A stretch of DNA of 9,415 bases from Parachlamydiaceae bacterium (GTDB lineage: Bacteria; Chlamydiota; Chlamydiia; Chlamydiales; Parachlamydiaceae), in contig JACDDG010000075.1 in NCBI GenBank assembly GCA_013817115.1, forward strand, positions 1 to 9,415. Direction: 5' to 3'. A program made the translations under genes and the position numbers. Shown here piece after piece: positions 5,189-9,415 of this stretch. The notes beneath the pieces were generated by a model. The model did not search any database, was not told where the DNA came from, and was given only the letters and a program-made list of their open reading frames with translations. How positions within the stretch are numbered: position 1 is the stretch's first letter; every line of letters starts with the position of its first letter.

Positions 5189-6262
5189 CTAAGAAACAAA
5201 GACCTGTCCATTAACAACCGTATAAACAGGCCATCCAATAAGCTTATGGTCAACACTACTACCATTCCGAACTTTTTGGATAACATCTTCTTTTTCCAGA
5301 TCGACGAGAACGCAGTCTTGGTTTTTTTCAAATTCTAAAATATTTTGAATGTTAGTGCTTGTAAGCTGAGTAAACTGCTCTAACGATATTCCTTTATCTC
5401 TGAAAGCAGTTAACAACAAGGGCAATAGAAAACGAGGATCCAAAATAGTGTGCTCCCTCCCCCTAAACATGATTTTATCTTTGCTTTTCTGAGCTAGGCT
5501 GAATCCGCTACCTAGCGTCTCAATAACACCGGCATTTAGAGCCTTCCAAAGACAATCAGCTTCCGTATTATCTCCAGAGAACAGGTGCTTAGGATTTGTT
5601 TCAGCATAGATGAGTAAAGATCTTTCCTGCCCCTCTTGAATCAAATCGATTTCTCTTTGACTCGCAACATTTAATATATACAGGCGATTACTCCAACTTT
5701 CAGTGTGCTTAATGGCTTTTTCAATAGTGGGTAAACGAGTCTTCTTTTTTGAATCTCCTTCAAATGAATTAAGGATAATCGGAATGTCTTCTTGAGCTGC
5801 TAATCGAAATAAGTTTTCCCAGCCCTTTTCCGTCATGTTACTGTGATGATGCTCTAAATGTATTACAGCTCCCTTGATTAAAGATTTCTTAAAGGCCGAA
5901 ACATCTAGCTCTTCATCTTTTGAATCTGAATATAAGAGATATTGGGAGTAGTTAAGGGGAATATCTAGTTTATTCAGTATGCTTTCCACTCTTCGATTTT
6001 TATCTTCCAATTCCTTTTTCATGTTCGATGTGGAGAATTCATGCGGTATCTCTATGATTGAAGTGATTCCACCTCGAATAATCGAATCGATACTCAAGTT
6101 CCACTGCTCTGAGCCTTCACTTCCAAGGCTGATATGCGGGTCGATCATTGCGGGTAAAAGATGTAATCGTCCCTCAGCATCGATTTCCTTCCATTCCTCA
6201 GAAGGAATTGTATGGGTGATTACATCGCCAACAACCGTTTTAACATTTTTTATTTTAATCAT
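5189..6262 (-). CDS. Dihydroorotase-like amidohydrolase, probably catalytically dead
   Basis: The 357-residue protein has the layout of cyclic amidohydrolases of the dihydroorotase/allantoinase group: a small N-terminal beta part, the LLPAMIDPH strand (35-43), a TIM barrel and a C-terminal return to the beta part (GWPVYTVVNGQVF). The metal site has mostly gone. The usual HxH is H43-I-S, the HxE position reads N165-S-F, and the HxxH strand reads Y195-I-L-N198. The T-D-H motif reads T249-L-G, while AETNPKHL (220-227) echoes the family's ETTPHHL. It is slightly short for type I dihydroorotases. I start at the ATG at 6262, because an upstream TTG at 6286 has no ribosome binding site. The gene follows lpdA by 33 nt, so it is co-transcribed. 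A structural or regulatory role is inference, and a shifted metal site is possible. Confidence 0.82.
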   Translation of the reverse strand: MIKIKNVKTVVGDVITHTIPSEEWKEIDAEGRLHLLPAMIDPHISLGSEGSEQWNLSIDSIIRGGITSIIEIPHEFSTSNMKKELEDKNRRVESILNKLDIPLNYSQYLLYSDSKDEELDVSAFKKSLIKGAVIHLEHHHSNMTEKGWENLFRLAAQEDIPIILNSFEGDSKKKTRLPTIEKAIKHTESWSNRLYILNVASQREIDLIQEGQERSLLIYAETNPKHLFSGDNTEADCLWKALNAGVIETLGSGFSLAQKSKDKIMFRGREHTILDPRFLLPLLLTAFRDKGISLEQFTQLTSTNIQNILEFEKNQDCVLVDLEKEDVIQKVRNGSSVDHKLIGWPVYTVVNGQVFVS

Positions 6263-6295
6263 GAAGTTTTCTTTTTTACAAAACAAATTTTGAAT

Positions 6296-7690
6296 CTATT
6301 TAGGTACTGCATGAGCCGCATTTGAGACCGCTTCGTGAATTGTTTCAGATAAAGTAGGGTGAGCGTGGCTTAGGGAAGCGAATTCATCGAGGGTCGTTTT
6401 TTTATCTATAGCTAACGAGCACCCTGCAATCATTTCAGAGGCTTGGTGTCCTACAATATGAAAACCAATGATGCGTCGACTTTGAGTTTCAGCAATCACC
6501 TTAACCATTCCTTCGCTATAGCCCATACAACGTGCTCTAGCATTCGCTCTAAATTGTGCGGTGCCGATCGTAATTTTTAGATTTCTCTCTAAAGCTTCTT
6601 TCTCTGTTAACCCTACAGCACCTACTTCAGGGTGCGTGTAAATAACATTGGGAATTGCCATGTAGTTGACGCGAGGTTGTTGCCCGGCTATGATCTCCGC
6701 TACTGCAATCCCTTCGATGGATGCCCGATGCGCTAACATGGGTCCATCAATAATATCTCCGATGGCAAATATATTGGGGGAATTTGTCCTGAAAGAACTG
6801 TCCACTGTCACTTCGCCTCTTGGACTCATCTCAACTCCAATTTCTTGCAGTCCTAACCCTTTTGTGAAAGGACGTCTTCCAACTGCAATCAGTACAACAT
6901 CCGCATCCATGGATTGTTGAGCCCCATCTATTTCAACTTTTAAAGTTGCTCCCTTATTATCAGCGGTTCCTTCTAAAAGCTTAGCATTCAAATGAAAGTT
7001 CAATCCTTGTTTTTTAAGCAGCTGCCAAAGTAGGTTGCTGACTGCATGATCCATTGTTGGGCAGATTCGATCTAGCATCTCAATAATAGTGACTTCTGTT
7101 CCTAGTCGATTATAAACCGAAGCTAGTTCAACACCGATTACTCCGGCACCAATCAAAATCATTTTTTTCGGCGGTGCTGGTAGCGCTAGAGCTCCTGTAG
7201 AGGATACAATGATTTTTTCATCAAAAGGTAAAAATGGGAGTTGTGTCGGCTCTGAACCTGTAGCTAAAATAAAGTTTTTAGCTTCTAATTCTTCAATAGT
7301 CCCGTCACGGTCTATGGCTATCCGGGTGGGGCTTATGAATTTAGCTAATCCATGTTTACTGGCAACTTTATTACTTTTAAAAAGTCCAGAGATACCGGCA
7401 ACAAGCTCTTCAACGATTTTGTTCTTTCGTTGCTGCATTTTCGCAAAATCAAAAGACAGGTCATTAGCCATGATGCCGAACATTTGACCGTCTTCTTTAA
7501 ACAACGAATAATACTCTGATGATTGTAGCAAGGCCTTAGAAGGAATGCACCCCACGTTCAGGCATGTCCCACCAAAGGTTGGTCCTTTTTCGATGCAAAT
7601 AGTTTTGAAGCCAAGCTGAGCTGCCCGTAAAGCCGCAACATAGCCTCCAGGTCCAGAACCTATGACAGCGACATCATATTTTTCATCCAT
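6296..7690 (-). CDS. lpdA: Dihydrolipoamide dehydrogenase (E3)
   Basis: This 464-residue FAD enzyme reoxidises the dihydrolipoyl arm of E2 and passes electrons to NAD+. Visible parts are the FAD-binding GSGPGG (11-16), the redox pair C43-LNVG-C48, a second Rossmann motif, IGAGVIGVE, for NAD, the FAD motif NIFAIGDIIDGPMLAHRA, and H444-P with E449 (HAHPTLSE), the active-site base pair from the partner subunit. Length and residue positions equal those of well-known Lpd enzymes, so it should be active. It lies 24 nt downstream of sucB on the same strand, with a weak GAAGTGAG before the ATG. The setting fits an E3 for the 2-oxoglutarate dehydrogenase complex. It may also serve pyruvate dehydrogenase or glycine cleavage, if those exist elsewhere in the genome. 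Confidence 0.97.
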   Translation of the reverse strand: MDEKYDVAVIGSGPGGYVAALRAAQLGFKTICIEKGPTFGGTCLNVGCIPSKALLQSSEYYSLFKEDGQMFGIMANDLSFDFAKMQQRKNKIVEELVAGISGLFKSNKVASKHGLAKFISPTRIAIDRDGTIEELEAKNFILATGSEPTQLPFLPFDEKIIVSSTGALALPAPPKKMILIGAGVIGVELASVYNRLGTEVTIIEMLDRICPTMDHAVSNLLWQLLKKQGLNFHLNAKLLEGTADNKGATLKVEIDGAQQSMDADVVLIAVGRRPFTKGLGLQEIGVEMSPRGEVTVDSSFRTNSPNIFAIGDIIDGPMLAHRASIEGIAVAEIIAGQQPRVNYMAIPNVIYTHPEVGAVGLTEKEALERNLKITIGTAQFRANARARCMGYSEGMVKVIAETQSRRIIGFHIVGHQASEMIAGCSLAIDKKTTLDEFASLSHAHPTLSETIHEAVSNAAHAVPK

Positions 7691-7714
7691 ATTTTTCTCA
7701 CTTCGTTATGGGCC

Positions 7715-8932
7715 CTATAAATCTAAGAGCATTCTGCTTGGGTCTTCAAGACAGTTTTTGATGTGCACAAGAAAGGATACAGCCTCTTTGCCATCAATGA
7801 TTCGATGATCATAGCTTAAAGCTAAATACATCATTTGACGAATTACGATCTGATCATCTATCACTACAGGACGTTTGCTAATCTTGTGCATGCCTAAAAT
7901 GGCGCATTGCTTAGGATTCAGTATAGGTGTGGAAAGCAGTGACCCATATACTCCTCCGTTTGTAATAGTAAAGCCTCCGCCTTGTAGATCGTCAGCAGAG
8001 AGTTTTCCATCTTTCACTTTCTGAGCGTAATTAGAAATGACGCCTTCGATTTCTCCAAAGGAAAGACGGTCGCAATCACGCACTACCGGAACTACCAAAC
8101 CTTTTTCTCCTCCGACAGCAATTCCAATAGAGTAAAAATGACGCTCGACAAGGTCTTCTCCGTCGATATATGAATTGACTCCGGGAAAGGCCTTCAAGGC
8201 AGAAACTGCAGCCTTAACAAAAAAGGACATAAATCCTAAACGGGCTCCATGAGCTTTAACAAATGTTTCTTTATATTTTTCGCGTAGCTGCATCACTTCA
8301 GTTAGGTCGACTTCATTAAAAGTTGTCAACATAGCTGTCGTACTTTGAACTTCCACAAGACGTGTAGCGATGAGTTTGCGAATCTTTGACATCTTGCGCC
8401 GTGTTTCACCGCCTTGAGTGTTCCCACCCTGCTGTGCAGGAGCGGAAGGTGCTCGAGCAATAGTTTCTTCTTTTGGCTTTGGTTGGCTTAAATCTTTGAG
8501 ATAATCATCGATGCTTTCCCTTGCTCCGGCTCCTTTTACTGCGTTTTCTGATGGCTTTTCAGGCTGAACTTGATGGGGAAATTCTTCAGCTTTAGGTTTT
8601 TCTTTTGTTGGTTGTTTTGCCGAAGCTTCTTGGGGTGGCGCTTCTTTAGGCGATTCTACTTTTGGCGCAGCAGAAGCTTTTTCTTGAGAGGCCCCTTCTT
8701 TGGCTTCAATAAAACCCAAAACCTGTCCAATCTTCACAACATCATCTTCTTTGACGCTTGGTGTGAAAACTCCTGCTCGTGAAGCATACAGGACTTGATT
8801 GACTTTATCTGTAGCTAGCTCAATGAGCTCATCATCCATTTTTACAATAGACTCAGGGGCCTTTAAAATGGCACTTACAGTTGCTTCAACAATGGACTCC
8901 CCAAGGGGAGGAACTTTAATTTCTTCTTTCAT
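7715..8932 (-). CDS. sucB: Dihydrolipoyllysine succinyltransferase (E2 of 2-oxoglutarate dehydrogenase)
   Basis: This 405-residue E2 forms the core of the complex and transfers succinyl groups from lipoyl-lysine to CoA. Residues 1-77 are a lipoyl domain with lipoylation site K43 in ATDKVNQ. Residues 78-175 are a flexible Ala/Pro/Lys/Glu-rich linker. The acyltransferase domain starts at about 176 and ends with D375-H376-R-I-I-D380-G, the catalytic HxxxDG. The usual peripheral subunit-binding domain between linker and core is hardly visible: only NAVKGAG and DDYLKDL (130-148) recall its second half, and its first helix is absent. Total length equals that of E. coli SucB. The ATG lies 2 nt past the sucA stop, so translation is probably coupled. 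The succinyl-specific call rests on the adjoining sucA. Confidence 0.95.
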   Translation of the reverse strand: MKEEIKVPPLGESIVEATVSAILKAPESIVKMDDELIELATDKVNQVLYASRAGVFTPSVKEDDVVKIGQVLGFIEAKEGASQEKASAAPKVESPKEAPPQEASAKQPTKEKPKAEEFPHQVQPEKPSENAVKGAGARESIDDYLKDLSQPKPKEETIARAPSAPAQQGGNTQGGETRRKMSKIRKLIATRLVEVQSTTAMLTTFNEVDLTEVMQLREKYKETFVKAHGARLGFMSFFVKAAVSALKAFPGVNSYIDGEDLVERHFYSIGIAVGGEKGLVVPVVRDCDRLSFGEIEGVISNYAQKVKDGKLSADDLQGGGFTITNGGVYGSLLSTPILNPKQCAILGMHKISKRPVVIDDQIVIRQMMYLALSYDHRIIDGKEAVSFLVHIKNCLEDPSRMLLDL

Positions 8933-8934
8933 TT

Positions 8935-9415
8935 TTAACTTCTTGCTTTAGTTTGGCTTGCAATTTCAAAAATTGAAGGCTGTTCTTTTGAAAAAACAGC
9001 GTTTAACAGATCTGAAAGCTGTTTTTTATGTATCATATGCGAACCCACCGCAGGGGAAGCGCTTCGAGGGCGAGCTACAGAATTAAATGTCACATTTGGG
9101 GGGAGTAGTCCGAGTAAAAGCGATTCAATAAAAGTACCAGGTCCCATGTTGGTGGGCTCTTCTTGCGCCCAAGTTAGGTACTTAAGCCCTTTATATTTTC
9201 CTAAAATTTCTTTCATTCTCTCGACGTGGAAAGGATAAAATTGCTCTATCCGGATAATAGCCACATTGTCAGCTTTAACTTTATCTCTTTCTGCTAAAAG
9301 GTCGTAGTAGATGTGTCCGCTACAAACAATTATTTTTTCAACACTCTCCATAGGCCGTGGATCATCTATAATCTCTTGAAATGAACCCATGACAAGATCT
9401 TCAATACGACTTACA
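8935..9415 (-). CDS. sucA: 2-oxoglutarate dehydrogenase E1, C-terminal part (runs off right edge)
   Basis: Only the last 159 codons are in the window. The frame stays open through 9415, so an internal ATG at 9390 is not the start. E1 uses thiamine diphosphate to decarboxylate 2-oxoglutarate and load the succinyl group onto E2. The visible part is the C-terminal domain: [13 protein letters not shown], the [15 protein letters not shown] strand, [23 protein letters not shown] and [19 protein letters not shown]. These match the end of SucA/OdhA E1 proteins closely. Most homologues have CSGK where this one has CSGH. The thiamine-binding and active-site regions lie outside the window. It is the upstream gene of the visible operon, and its promoter is not seen here. 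Confidence 0.95.
   Translation of the reverse strand, partial: VSRIEDLVMGSFQEIIDDPRPMESVEKIIVCSGHIYYDLLAERDKVKADNVAIIRIEQFYPFHVERMKEILGKYKGLKYLTWAQEEPTNMGPGTFIESLLLGLLPPNVTFNSVARPRSASPAVGSHMIHKKQLSDLLNAVFSKEQPSIFEIASQTKARS

Noticed and set aside
5189..6262. Annotation as an active dihydroorotase (pyrC)
   Set aside because: Most metal-binding and catalytic positions are replaced, and no other pyrimidine gene is in the window.
5189..6286. Longer version of the dihydroorotase-like protein starting at TTG 6286
   Set aside because: TTG has no ribosome binding site and adds nine residues (MFCKKENF plus the next M) outside the family's start. ATG at 6262 fits better.
8570..8782. Plus-strand frame rich in Phe and Arg opposite sucB
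   Set aside because: It is the antisense of the Lys/Glu/Pro/Ala-rich linker of SucB, which explains its composition.

Overview
The window looks like a chromosomal segment of a chlamydia-related bacterium, probably an amoeba-symbiont lineage such as the Parachlamydiaceae. This is inferred from gene content and style, not from a marker gene. The coding regions are AT-rich. There is a 2-oxoglutarate dehydrogenase operon of the kind an obligate intracellular bacterium keeps, a cysteine-containing FadL-type outer-membrane protein, a YopT/papain-like putative effector, and a tandem pair of small two-helix membrane proteins reminiscent of Inc proteins. GC-rich palindromic repeats sit between the genes.

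Left edge (1-480): no protein gene. Bases 121 down to 1 on the minus strand read as the 5' end of a group II intron, with its ribozyme start and several domain I hairpins. The rest of the intron lies outside the window. It sits inside a copy of a short palindromic repeat. An inverted sister copy (201-290), a tandem copy (302-379) and a distant copy (5051-5119) are also present.

Centre left (482-3435): a Nudix hydrolase with an NrtR-type C-terminal winged helix. Next is a 331-residue protein with a plausible Cys-His-Asp protease triad. It converges with, and overlaps by 4 nt, a minus-strand FadL/OMPP1-like outer-membrane protein.

Centre (3436-5188): a 264-bp divergent promoter region, then two small paralogous membrane proteins in tandem. 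These are followed by a 579-bp gene-free stretch. It holds a 271-bp foldback element (4646-4916), about 130 bp in which I see nothing specific (4917-5050), the third repeat copy, and about 70 plain bp before the next gene.

Right (5189-9415, minus strand): an operon transcribed right to left, sucA (3' part only), sucB, lpdA, then a dihydroorotase-like gene. The first three encode E1, E2 and E3 of the 2-oxoglutarate dehydrogenase complex, which converts 2-oxoglutarate to succinyl-CoA. The fourth has the amidohydrolase framework but has lost nearly all metal ligands, so it is probably a pseudoenzyme with an unknown role. SucB has an eroded E3-binding domain.

The least ordinary points are the intron edge defined by a broken repeat, the foldback element, the pseudo-dihydroorotase tied to the dehydrogenase operon, the putative effector protease and the paired membrane proteins.
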